Source: an uncultured Christensenellaceae bacterium (GTDB lineage: Bacteria; Bacillota; Clostridia; Christensenellales; UBA3700). Taken from it: a stretch of DNA of 64,000 bases. The stretch lies in assembly GCA_910587685.1 (NCBI GenBank), contig CAJUMY010000007.1:1-64000 (forward strand), written 5' to 3'. This document shows positions 37,396 through 45,007 of this stretch, in pieces (the stretch's first letter is position 1; every line of letters starts with the position of its first letter). The notes beneath the pieces were generated by a model. The model had not been told where the DNA came from. It ran no database searches and saw nothing but the letters and a program-made list of their open reading frames with translations. The translations under genes were made by a program, and so were the position numbers.

Positions 37396-38145
37396 CTATT
37401 GAAGCGATCTTATAATAGCTCCGGCAAGGCTTTTTCCGGCAGACTCGGGCGTGAATTTCCCGGGAAGTCCCAGCGCGATATCATATTTGAGCTCTAATTT
37501 TTCCGCCTCTTCCGCGTCAAGCACGTTCATGGACGCTAGCTCAAGTATGTAACACTCTTTACGTATACTCAACAGCTTTTCCGCCGCAACTATCTCCGCG
37601 GGAATAGTATTGACGATAACGTCGACGCCCTCGAAAGATGTGCTCAGATCGCGTACGTCGTCCGTCGTGAGTCTCGCCGCCGCCCGTTCGACGTAATTAC
37701 GCGCCGCAACGGCGAATCTGACGCCAAGCGAATTCAAGAGCTGCGCCATCGCTTTTCCCACTCTTCCGTATCCCATAATGAGCATATTCATATCGTATAC
37801 CGACTTCGACGTGTTGCGTATAATGAGCATCAGCGCCGCCTCCGCGGTATATATCGCATTCTCATACGCAAAAATCTCATCCTTTAACATATTTACGTGC
37901 GCAATGCCTCTCGATCGCAGCACTTCTTTTCCTCTTTCGTCGATATTACCTGCGTAAATTATGCTGTTTTTGGCAAGAAACGCAAGTTCGTCCTCTTTGA
38001 ACCTTCTCGCCGGTGAGAATACGTAAATAGCGCTTCTGCTTCCGTCGAACGCCCTATAATCTATAACGGAATACCCATTCTGAACGAGAATTTTCTCGAG
38101 ATATACCATTCTCGTATCCTTGAGTTCTATTACAAAATCATACAT
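37396..38145 (-). CDS. dpaA: Dipicolinate synthase subunit A
   Basis: A 249-aa NAD(P)-binding subunit (SpoVFA). The Rossmann motif MLIMGYGRVGKAMAQLL is at about residues 121-137, followed by VAARNYVERAA, and VDVIVNTIPAEIV and LGLPGKFTPESAGK complete the family signature. It is clearly shorter than the roughly 290-300-aa Bacillus subtilis protein; the missing part is in the N-terminal domain, which here begins with a compact alpha/beta segment. AAGGAG precedes the ATG. Operon dpaA-dpaB. A sigma-K-like element lies just upstream. Confidence 0.92.
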   Translation of the reverse strand: MYDFVIELKDTRMVYLEKILVQNGYSVIDYRAFDGSRSAIYVFSPARRFKEDELAFLAKNSIIYAGNIDERGKEVLRSRGIAHVNMLKDEIFAYENAIYTAEAALMLIIRNTSKSVYDMNMLIMGYGRVGKAMAQLLNSLGVRFAVAARNYVERAAARLTTDDVRDLSTSFEGVDVIVNTIPAEIVAAEKLLSIRKECYILELASMNVLDAEEAEKLELKYDIALGLPGKFTPESAGKSLAGAIIRSLQ

Positions 38146-38170
38146 TATTAAATTTCTCCTTGCTAATCAC

Positions 38171-38197
38171 ATAATATGCGTACTAAACGGGTTATGT
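38171..38197 (-). promoter_or_regulatory. Sigma-K-like promoter element of dpaAB
   Basis: On the minus strand an AC (38197-38196) is followed after 17 bp by CATATTAT (38178-38171), close to the sigma-K pattern AC-(16)-CATAnnnTA. It ends 26 bp from the dpaA ATG. Known family logic (dpa genes are sigma-K or sigma-E controlled in spore formers) makes this reasonable, but the motif is short. Confidence 0.4.
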
Positions 38198-38224
38198 ACC
38201 AACGGCGCGATTTTGCATATACTA
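38198..38224 (+). promoter_or_regulatory. Sigma-K-like element of the divergent P-loop gene
   Basis: AC (38198-38199), 16 bp, then CATATACTA (38216-38224), an exact match to CATAnnnTA. The predicted start would fall at or just within the Shine-Dalgarno, so the position is a little tight. It is directly abutting the dpa element, giving a back-to-back pair. Confidence 0.35.
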
Positions 38225-38242
38225 TACTGAAAGGAGGAACAT

Positions 38243-39259
38243 ATGATAAAGAAATATTTTTCGGCAGGAAATACTACCGAAGGCTTCGTCAACTATTTCG
38301 ACGGAGCTATAGACACTGCCGAAGCGAAAAAACTCATATATATAAAAGGAGGCTCGGGCGTCGGCAAAAGCACGCTGATGAAAGATATTGCGAAAAAAGC
38401 CGTAATTCTCGGTTTGGACGTGAACGAAATATATTGCTCGAGCGACGTTTCCAGTCTCGACGCCGTCGTGATACCCGAGATAAAAACAGCGGTATTCGAC
38501 GCCACTTCTCCGCACTCGAAAGACCCTGAATACCCCGTTATGAACGGCAAAATATTCGACCTTGCGGAATTTCTCGACGAGGAGAAACTACGTCCGTATA
38601 GGACGGAAATAATTTCCCTGATAGCTCTTAAAAAGTCGGCTTACGCCTCCATGTACGACTCTCTTTCGTCTGTTTCGGGTATAGAAAGAAATATTCAAAG
38701 ACAGCTTGAGAGCGACAACGGCTCTATTGCCGAAATAAAAAAGGAAGTCTTAGACGTACTTATGAGCGACTGCTCTACAGCGCCTGTCAAAGGCTTTCTC
38801 AAGGCGATAGCTCCAAGCGGAATAAAAGATCTCACGGAGAACGTCACCGCCCGCAAAAAGAAAATATTCATCTCTTCCGAACACTGCTCCGTGTCGAGAG
38901 CGCTCGTCTCGGACGTATCTAAAGCGCTTGAGCTCGGCGGCGTTACGCACGAGAAGTATTATTCTATATTCGACCCGAAACTCGTCGAAACAATATCCAC
39001 GAAAAACTACGTCCTTACATCATCCCCTATTTCGTCAGTCGATATAATATACGACCTCGAAAGTGTGGTAAAAGTAAAAAATGAACGCGCATATACGCGA
39101 TATAACGATATTTTGAACTCATTGCTCTTATCCTGCGAAGAAGAAATAAAATTCGCGAAATCATATCACGGCGAAATCGAAAGCTATTATTCGAAAGCTA
39201 TGGACTTTGACAAAGCCGCGCATAAAAAAGAACTTCTTATAGACGAGCTTTTTAACTGA
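38243..39259 (+). CDS. P-loop ATPase, PRK06851-like, with degenerate second half
   Basis: A 338-aa predicted cytoplasmic NTPase. The first half has a clear Walker A (GGSGVGKST, about residues 36-44) followed by SALID-like strands and DATSPH. The family (PRK06851-type in Bacillota) usually has two P-loop halves. In the second half the corresponding strand (KKKIFISSEHCSVSRALVSD, about 200-220) has no GxxGxGKS, so the second site appears lost. AAAGGAGG precedes the ATG. It is divergent from dpaA with an overlapping sigma-K-like element, hinting at a sporulation role, although no function is established for the family. Confidence 0.75.
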   Translation: MIKKYFSAGNTTEGFVNYFDGAIDTAEAKKLIYIKGGSGVGKSTLMKDIAKKAVILGLDVNEIYCSSDVSSLDAVVIPEIKTAVFDATSPHSKDPEYPVMNGKIFDLAEFLDEEKLRPYRTEIISLIALKKSAYASMYDSLSSVSGIERNIQRQLESDNGSIAEIKKEVLDVLMSDCSTAPVKGFLKAIAPSGIKDLTENVTARKKKIFISSEHCSVSRALVSDVSKALELGGVTHEKYYSIFDPKLVETISTKNYVLTSSPISSVDIIYDLESVVKVKNERAYTRYNDILNSLLLSCEEEIKFAKSYHGEIESYYSKAMDFDKAAHKKELLIDELFN

Positions 39260-39289
39260 TAATAGCGATGTATATATTACGTTACGGAA

Positions 39290-39318
39290 GCAAGAGTCTC
39301 CTATCGGACGGCTCTTGC
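39290..39318 (+). terminator. Terminator-like hairpin after the P-loop gene
   Basis: GCAAGAG (39290-39296) pairs with CTCTTGC (39312-39318); the downstream side is ATTTGATTT, a weak T-tract. Confidence 0.5.
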
Positions 39319-39366
39319 ATTTGATTTCGTCCGCTTTCACTCTTCACTCCTTTAGCTCGGCGTTAC

Positions 39367-39395
39367 TTTACATTATCTAAATATTATGATATAAT
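39367..39395 (+). promoter_or_regulatory. Promoter of ung
   Basis: TTTACA (39367-39372) and TATAAT (39390-39395), spaced 17 bp, 60 bp before the start codon. Confidence 0.7.
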
Positions 39396-39454
39396 ACCGA
39401 TCGTAAAGCGTATTGCGACGCGAAATCAAAAAACATATCGAAGAGGTCGGACAT

Positions 39455-40117
39455 ATGGTCAATATCGGCAACAGCTGGGATAACGTTCTCAAAGACGAAT
39501 TTCAAGCGGACTATTACAAAAGCCTGAGAGAGTTCCTCAAAAACGAATACTCAACGAAAACAATATATCCGAATATGTACGATATATTCAACGCGTTCCG
39601 TTTCACGTCGTACGAGGACGTAAAAGTCGTTATTTTGGGTCAAGACCCGTATATCAACGAAAGACAGGCGCACGGACTCGCATTTTCCGTACAGGAAGGA
39701 GTATATCCTCCGCCATCTCTTATCAATATATTCAAGCTGTTAAAGGACGACTTAGGCGTGGAGAGAGGTCTAAACGGTTGTCTCGTCAACTGGGCTAAGC
39801 AGGGCGTATTGCTTCTCAACACAACGCTTACCGTCGTAAAAGGTCAATCGGGTTCACATAGAGGACACGGCTGGGAAACATTTACCGACAACGTGATATC
39901 AAAACTTAACGATAGAAATGAATCTATACTTTTCGTTCTTTGGGGCTCGAACGCAAGAAGCAAGAAAAAACTCATAACGAACCCTGTCCACGAGATAATC
40001 GAGACGGTCCACCCTTCTCCGCTTTCTTGCTACAACGGATTTTTCGAAAGCCATCACTTTGCCCTTATTGAAGATTTTCTCAAAAGAAAAGGATACGACG
40101 CGATAGACTTTTCGTAA
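39455..40117 (+). CDS. ung: Uracil-DNA glycosylase, family 1
   Basis: Removes uracil from DNA. The catalytic water-activating motif GQDPY (in VVILGQDPYIN) and the leucine-loop motif HPSPLS are both intact, as is the substrate contact LLLNTTLTV. The product is 220 aa from the ATG at 39455, which has GAGGT at the right distance; the frame could extend 14 residues further upstream. Family 1 is the typical Ung. It stands alone, rightward. Confidence 0.96.
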   Translation: MVNIGNSWDNVLKDEFQADYYKSLREFLKNEYSTKTIYPNMYDIFNAFRFTSYEDVKVVILGQDPYINERQAHGLAFSVQEGVYPPPSLINIFKLLKDDLGVERGLNGCLVNWAKQGVLLLNTTLTVVKGQSGSHRGHGWETFTDNVISKLNDRNESILFVLWGSNARSKKKLITNPVHEIIETVHPSPLSCYNGFFESHHFALIEDFLKRKGYDAIDFS

Positions 40118-40145
40118 TATTTACACAATTTTCACATAATGTAAG

Positions 40146-40174
40146 TTGATAAAATAGAATAGATGAATTATAAT
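40146..40174 (+). promoter_or_regulatory. Promoter of the ABC exporter operon
   Basis: TTGATA (40146-40151) and TATAAT (40169-40174), spaced 17 bp, followed by an AT-rich leader of about 75 nt. Confidence 0.75.
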
Positions 40175-40256
40175 ATCCAAAATATAGAAAATTAAGTTTA
40201 TCTAAAGTTTGCTTTTGCCATTTTCAAATAGCGGTATTTGCAAAAAGGAGGGCAGA

Positions 40257-42008
40257 ATGTTCAAAATACTGAAATATTTCAAGCCGAGCTATTGGGGTAT
40301 GACGGCGATAATATTCGTACTCACGTTAATAGGCGTCGTATGCGAACTCGGCATAGTTTCCTATATGGAAAAGATACTCGCTCTCGTCTTGGAACTTGCT
40401 CCCATATCGTCGGTATTGCCTATCGGCGGAATAATGCTCGCTCTTTGCGCGGGAAGCGTCGTATCTAACGTCTTTATAGGATTCTTCGCGTCGAAAATAG
40501 CCGCGGGATTCTCGAGAGACCTCAGGAAAAAGCTGTTTGACAAAGTCAGCTCTTTCACTATGGAAGAGATAAACAAATTCTCGACCGCGAGCCTTATCAC
40601 CCGTTCCACCAACGATATTCAACAGGTACAGATGGCAATAGCCATATGCCTTCGTATGGCTCTCACTGCTCCTATCATGGCTATCGCTTCGATAATCATG
40701 ATAGTCGGAAAGAACTGGCAGCTCACTCTAACGACCGCAGTCGGCATAATCGTTCTCATAATATCTATAGTCGTTATCTTCGCGCTCGTTATGCCGAAGT
40801 TCAAAAGGATACAGACCCTTACCGACAGACTCAACGGCGTTACGCGCGAGAACTTGACGGGACTTCGAGTCGTAAGAGCCTATAACGCCGAAGAATACCA
40901 GCAAGCTAAATTCGAGAAAGTCAATACCGAACTCACCGGAACGCACCGTTTCGTTACGATAATGATGGGAATACTTATGCCCGGCTGTCAGGCGGTAATG
41001 AATATACTCTCCCTATCTATAATATGGATCGGCGCGTATCTTATCAATAACAGCGTTCTCTCGCTTCCTGAAATGACGGCTTTCCAGATCTACGCGTCTA
41101 TGGTTCTCATGAGCTTTATGATGCTGACGATAATATTCGTCATGATCCCGCGAGCCAGCGTCTCCGCTAACCGTATAAGAGAAGTGCTCGAAACAGAACC
41201 TAAAGTCGTCGACCCCGAAAATCCGGTCGCGCCAAGCGCCGATACCGTCGGCAAAGTGGAATTCAGGAACGTATCTTTCCGTTATCCCGACGCCGAAGGC
41301 GACGTGATCAACGATATTTCGTTCACGTTAAACAAAGGCGAAACGCTCGCCATAATAGGTTCGACGGGAAGCGGTAAAAGCACTATTATCAATCTGATAC
41401 CGAGATTTTACGACGCGACGCAAGGGGAAGTCCTCGTCGACGATATCAACGTCAAAGACTATAACCAAAAAGACCTTCACGACAAACTGGGCTTCGTACC
41501 GCAAAAAGCGACGCTGTTCAGCGGAAGCATAGAATCCAACATAAAGTTTTCAGACAGCGATATGTCCGACGAACAGATGAGAGAAGCCGCGGAAATAGCG
41601 CAGGCGGAAGATTTCATCAATGAAAAAGAAGACAAGTATTCATCCCGAATATCGCAGGGCGGAAAGAACGTATCGGGCGGACAAAAGCAGCGTCTCAGCA
41701 TAGCGCGGGCGATAGCTAAAGATCCCGAGATATTCATATTCGACGACTCCTTCTCCGCGCTGGATTACAAGACGGACAAAACGCTGAGAAAAGCGCTGTC
41801 GAAAAAGACCGAAAACGCCGGCGTCATAATCGTCGCTCAGCGTATCGGAACAATAATCAACGCCGATAAAATAATCGTCCTCGACAAGGGCAGAATGGTC
41901 GGCATGGGTAAACATAAAGAACTGCTCAAAGACTGCGAAGTCTATAGAGAGATCGCCCTATCACAACTTTCAAAGGAGGAACTTGACAATGCCGGGACCG
42001 CATGGTAA
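40257..42008 (+). CDS. ABC exporter subunit with degenerate ATP site (BmrC/LmrC-like)
   Basis: A 583-aa half-transporter: six membrane helices (about 20-310) followed by a nucleotide-binding domain. Walker A is GSTGSGKST and the signature is canonical (VSGGQKQ). However, the Walker B ends in FDDS with Asp in place of the catalytic Glu, and the H-loop has Gln in place of His (VAQRIGT). These are the substitutions typical of the degenerate site of heterodimeric exporters. ATG 40257 has AGGAGG. The stop overlaps the start of the second subunit by 20 bp. Substrate unknown; relatives export drugs or peptides. Confidence 0.92.
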   Translation: MFKILKYFKPSYWGMTAIIFVLTLIGVVCELGIVSYMEKILALVLELAPISSVLPIGGIMLALCAGSVVSNVFIGFFASKIAAGFSRDLRKKLFDKVSSFTMEEINKFSTASLITRSTNDIQQVQMAIAICLRMALTAPIMAIASIIMIVGKNWQLTLTTAVGIIVLIISIVVIFALVMPKFKRIQTLTDRLNGVTRENLTGLRVVRAYNAEEYQQAKFEKVNTELTGTHRFVTIMMGILMPGCQAVMNILSLSIIWIGAYLINNSVLSLPEMTAFQIYASMVLMSFMMLTIIFVMIPRASVSANRIREVLETEPKVVDPENPVAPSADTVGKVEFRNVSFRYPDAEGDVINDISFTLNKGETLAIIGSTGSGKSTIINLIPRFYDATQGEVLVDDINVKDYNQKDLHDKLGFVPQKATLFSGSIESNIKFSDSDMSDEQMREAAEIAQAEDFINEKEDKYSSRISQGGKNVSGGQKQRLSIARAIAKDPEIFIFDDSFSALDYKTDKTLRKALSKKTENAGVIIVAQRIGTIINADKIIVLDKGRMVGMGKHKELLKDCEVYREIALSQLSKEELDNAGTAW

Positions 42009-43779
42009 TCCTCTGGATAAACCTAAAAACTTAAAAGCGTCGACTTTCAAACTCGGAAAGTTCCTCGCTCCCTATATCGTATATATAATCATCGCCGTCG
42101 TCTTCGCCGTAGCCGGAACCGTATTCAGCATAGTGAGCCCGAGTCTTCTCGGAAAGATCACTAACCAGATACAGAGCGACATCATGGCGGGCAGCGCTAT
42201 AAACTTAGCGACGATAGCGAACATAGGTATCGTTCTATTGATACTGTATATGCTCAGCTACGTCTTCTCGTTCGTTCAGTCCTTCATCCTTGCGTACGTG
42301 ACCATGGGGCTGTCGAAACGGTTCAGAAAAGCCATAGCGGAGAAAATCAACAACCTTCCGTTCAAATATTTCGACACGAGAAGTTACGGCGACGTTCTCT
42401 CGAGAGTCACGAACGACGTAGACACGATAGCTATATCGCTCAACAATATAGCTTCCCAGATAATCTCGTCCGTAGTAATGTTCGTCGGCACGATAGTCAT
42501 GATGTTCGTCGTGAAATGGCAGCTTGCGCTCGTCGCGCTCGTCAGCATACCTCTCAGTCTTATCGTAACGTTCTTCATAGCGAAAAAGTCCAAACCGCAC
42601 TTCAAACGTCAGCAGGCTAGTCTCGGCGAGATCAACGGACATATAGAGGAGATTTTTTCGGGACACGAAGTCGTCAAGGTCTTTAACGCCGAAGAGGACG
42701 CGAAAAAGACGTTCGACAAGATCAACGATACGCTGTATACCAGCGCGTGGAAATCGTCGTTCTATTCGGGCGCGATACAACCGCTCATGTCTCTCATCGG
42801 CAACGTGATGTTCGTAGTCATAATCGTATTCGGCGGAGTACTCGCGATACAGGGCGCAGCGCTCATCGGAGATATACAGGCGATAAGCATATATATGAAG
42901 ATGTTCAATCAGCCTATCTCCCAAATCGCGCAACTCGCGACACAGATACAGTCTACGATGGCGGCGTCCGAGAGAGTATTCGAACTCCTCGAAGAAGAAG
43001 AACTTTCTCCCGAGAAAGATACCCAATATCTCGACCCGAAAGAAATAAAAGGCGACGTCTCCTTTGAAAACGTAGTGTTCGGTTACGATCCGTCGCGTAT
43101 CATAATAAAGGACTTTACGGCGCGCGCAAAAGCCGGTCAGAAGATAGCTATCGTAGGACCGACCGGCGCAGGAAAAACTACGCTCGTCAACCTGCTCATG
43201 CGATTCTACGAAGTAAATAGCGGCGTAATATCAATAGACGGCGTTCCGATAACTTCTCTCACGAGAGAAAATATCCACGACATCTTCGGCATGGTACTTC
43301 AGGATACTTGGATATTCGAAGGTACCGTTCGCGAGAATATCGTCTATAGCAAAACGAGCGTCAGCGACGAAGAGATCGATCGCGCTTGCTCGCTTGCGAA
43401 TATCGACCACTTCGTCCACACGCTGCCGAAAGGCTATGATACGCTTCTCGACGACAAAGCCAACCTTTCGCAAGGACAAAAACAGCTCATCACGATAGCG
43501 AGAGCCATGATAGAAAACGCCCCTATGCTCATACTCGACGAAGCTACCTCTTCCGTCGATACGAGGACGGAGATACTCATCCAAAAGGCAATGGACGAAC
43601 TCATGAAAGGACGTACCTCTTTCGTCATAGCACACAGACTCTCTACGATAAAGAACGCCGACCTCATTCTCGTCATGAAAGACGGAGACGTCGTAGAGCA
43701 AGGCGATCACGACGAACTCATGGCTATAGGCGGCTTCTATAAAGAGCTTTATAACAGCCAGTTCGACAGCGATATATAA
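41989..43779 (+). CDS. ABC exporter subunit with catalytic ATP site (BmrD/LmrD-like)
   Basis: A 596-aa half-transporter partner. Walker A is GPTGAGKTT, Walker B has the catalytic glutamate (LILDEATSSVD) and the H-loop is intact (IAHRLSTI). The signature is the variant LSQGQ rather than LSGGQ, so the composite site formed with the first subunit's Asp/Gln should be inactive while the other is active. This matches known heterodimers such as BmrCD and LmrCD. ATG 41989 is preceded by AAAGGAGGA; the frame opens two codons earlier at a TTG. Overlap with the upstream gene indicates coupled translation. Confidence 0.93.
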   Translation: MPGPHGNPLDKPKNLKASTFKLGKFLAPYIVYIIIAVVFAVAGTVFSIVSPSLLGKITNQIQSDIMAGSAINLATIANIGIVLLILYMLSYVFSFVQSFILAYVTMGLSKRFRKAIAEKINNLPFKYFDTRSYGDVLSRVTNDVDTIAISLNNIASQIISSVVMFVGTIVMMFVVKWQLALVALVSIPLSLIVTFFIAKKSKPHFKRQQASLGEINGHIEEIFSGHEVVKVFNAEEDAKKTFDKINDTLYTSAWKSSFYSGAIQPLMSLIGNVMFVVIIVFGGVLAIQGAALIGDIQAISIYMKMFNQPISQIAQLATQIQSTMAASERVFELLEEEELSPEKDTQYLDPKEIKGDVSFENVVFGYDPSRIIIKDFTARAKAGQKIAIVGPTGAGKTTLVNLLMRFYEVNSGVISIDGVPITSLTRENIHDIFGMVLQDTWIFEGTVRENIVYSKTSVSDEEIDRACSLANIDHFVHTLPKGYDTLLDDKANLSQGQKQLITIARAMIENAPMLILDEATSSVDTRTEILIQKAMDELMKGRTSFVIAHRLSTIKNADLILVMKDGDVVEQGDHDELMAIGGFYKELYNSQFDSDI

Positions 43780-43877
43780 AATCACTCTTGTATAAGCTTT
43801 ATATACCGAACTGGCGAATCAAAGTTAAAAGCTCTCGGAAATATGTTTCGTTCATACGGATTAAAATGTATCTATAA

Positions 43878-43902
43878 AACTCGGCTTCTCAAAAGCCGAG
43901 TT
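43878..43902 (+). terminator. Intrinsic terminator of the ABC exporter operon
   Basis: A 10-11-bp stem AACTCGGCTT/AAAGCCGAGTT with a CTCA loop is followed by TTTCTTTT. Confidence 0.9.
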
Positions 43903-43925
43903 TTCTTTTATCCTCACAAAACTGC

Positions 43926-43954
43926 TTGATAAAACTTTTTGTTTTTGTTATAAT
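43926..43954 (+). promoter_or_regulatory. Strong promoter of the small RNA
   Basis: TTGATA (43926-43931), exactly 17 bp, and a perfect TATAAT (43949-43954). The predicted start is near 43961, right at the structured element. Confidence 0.85.
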
Positions 43955-43960
43955 AACAAA

Positions 43961-44085
43961 GTCATCGGAGGACAGTACACCGTAGTGTAGGGGATAGTAA
44001 GTCAAAAGCTTGCAGGCCGCCTGTCAGAAAAGATGTCGAGTGAGCTCGGTTAAGCGTTAAACACGTTTTACCGAGCATTTTTAAT
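43961..44085 (+). ncRNA. Structured small RNA of unknown class, about 125 nt
   Basis: A standalone transcript with its own strong promoter and an intrinsic terminator, and no open reading frame downstream on this strand. Possible helices are GACAG (43971-43975) with CTGTC (44021-44025), TACAC/GTGTA with a CGTA loop stacked inside it (43976-43989), and TAAGT/GCTTG (43998-44012). The terminator GCTCGGT/ACCGAGC (44044-44076) is followed by TTTTT. A competing short helix CGAG/CTCG (44037-44048) would overlap the terminator's 5' arm. I compared it mentally with 6S RNA, SRP RNA, RNase P, tmRNA, T-box, glmS and common riboswitches and found no match. Confidence 0.6.
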
Positions 44086-44143
44086 TAATAGGCAATAATA
44101 ATTTTTATAAGAAAAGTGAAATACACCGCTTATCAACAAATAT

Positions 44144-44171
44144 GCCGAGCGAGAATATATTCTCTCCCGGC
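44144..44171 (-). terminator. Hairpin after veg
   Basis: An imperfect stem around a palindromic core GAGAATATATTCTC (GCCG/CGGC outer arms). On the minus strand it is followed by an AT-rich ATATTTG. It is the likely end of veg, and perhaps of the folate operon. Confidence 0.5.
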
Positions 44172-44181
44172 GTTACGTTAT

Positions 44182-44415
44182 TCAATTTTGATAGAACTTA
44201 ACGTTTTTCGTAATAAGGTCGGAATAGGGATACGAATAGAGTTTTCCGTCCTCGAGTGACTTTACTGTAAATATCGCCTTATACATTCCGTCGACGACTC
44301 CGACGTAATTCTTTATTTTGTTCCGTCCCTCGTTGACTCTTAGTTTAACTTCGCGTCCTGCCAAAAGTTCTATTCTTTTTTTAGCTATTTCCAATTCCTT
44401 GATATTCGACTTCAT
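44182..44415 (-). CDS. veg: Veg family protein
   Basis: A small 77-aa beta-barrel-like protein of the Veg family. It shows the family pattern GREVKLRVNEGRNKIKNYVGVVDGMYKAIFTVK and the closing YSYSD-like strand YPYSDL. Bacillus subtilis Veg promotes biofilm matrix gene expression; its mechanism is not settled. I take the ATG at 44415 with AGG 9 bases upstream; the frame also opens at a TTG two codons earlier. It follows the flavoprotein gene of the folate operon on the same strand with a 61-bp gap. Confidence 0.9.
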   Translation of the reverse strand: MKSNIKELEIAKKRIELLAGREVKLRVNEGRNKIKNYVGVVDGMYKAIFTVKSLEDGKLYSYPYSDLITKNVKFYQN

Positions 44416-44476
44416 TCTCAACCTCGAGAACGATTATTGCCGAATACCTAAAAAATATACTTCGATTGTCGATATA

Positions 44477-45007
44477 TTATATATTGACGGTATTCTTTAT
44501 GAATTCTCTCACCTTCTCTTCGTTCTCTCGCGTGTCGATCTCGCCCCTCTTATCCACGTTTTTGAAAAACAGTCCGCCGCAATACTTACCCCCGAGCGCC
44601 ATTGAAAAACATCTGAGCGTCCTCACCATGGGCTCAAAATTATCGTCAAAGTTCTGTCCTCCGACGGCTATCAAATATATTCTCTTATCCCGCGTTCCGC
44701 TTCGCGTATTCCATAACGCCTGCGCCCTGTCTATAAAACTTTTCGTATGACCGCCGAATCCGAAAAAATGTACGGGAGCGATAAACACGACTTTATCGGC
44801 GAGCTTGACTCGCCTCATCAACTCGTTCGCGTCGTCGTTTATCACGCACTCTCCGCTCTTTATACATCTATCGCAGCCTACGCAGGAAGAATACTCAAAA
44901 TCGCGAAGATAGATAACTTCACAGTCGATATCGCAGCGAACGTACTTTGTGATACAGTCGCTGTTCCCGTTCGCTCTCGGACTGCAGTTGATAACGAGAG
45001 TACTCAC
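44477..45007 (-). CDS. Flavodoxin-fold NAD(P)H oxidoreductase with Isf-like cysteine motif
   Basis: A 176-aa NADPH-dependent FMN reductase family protein. The FMN-phosphate loop CSPRANGNS is near the N-terminus. The central segment SSCVGCDRCIKSGECVIND has the compact cysteine motif C-x2-C-x2-C-x5-C, as in iron-sulfur flavoproteins (Isf), which binds 4Fe-4S in archaeal and clostridial relatives. The start is GTG at 45007, in a GTGA overlap with folBK, with AAGGAG upstream, so it is the last cistron of the folate operon. No folA is visible in the operon. The actual electron acceptor is unknown. Confidence 0.88.
   Translation of the reverse strand: MSTLVINCSPRANGNSDCITKYVRCDIDCEVIYLRDFEYSSCVGCDRCIKSGECVINDDANELMRRVKLADKVVFIAPVHFFGFGGHTKSFIDRAQALWNTRSGTRDKRIYLIAVGGQNFDDNFEPMVRTLRCFSMALGGKYCGGLFFKNVDKRGEIDTRENEEKVREFIKNTVNI

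Larger units (their letters stand above)
43780..44181. other. Intergenic region between the ABC exporter and veg
   Basis: Contains the ABC terminator, the small RNA unit and, at 44144-44171, the terminator-like hairpin beyond veg. Positions 43903-43925 and 44086-44143 hold nothing further. Confidence 0.6.

Noticed and set aside
43961..44085. Candidate coding region after GGAGG at 43967
   Set aside because: The only in-range start (GTG 43985) is followed immediately by TAG, so the element is non-coding.
43961..44085. Twister-sister or ZTP-type riboswitch
   Set aside because: A GCCGCC motif occurs but the remaining conserved positions and helices of these classes are not present, and no coding gene follows.
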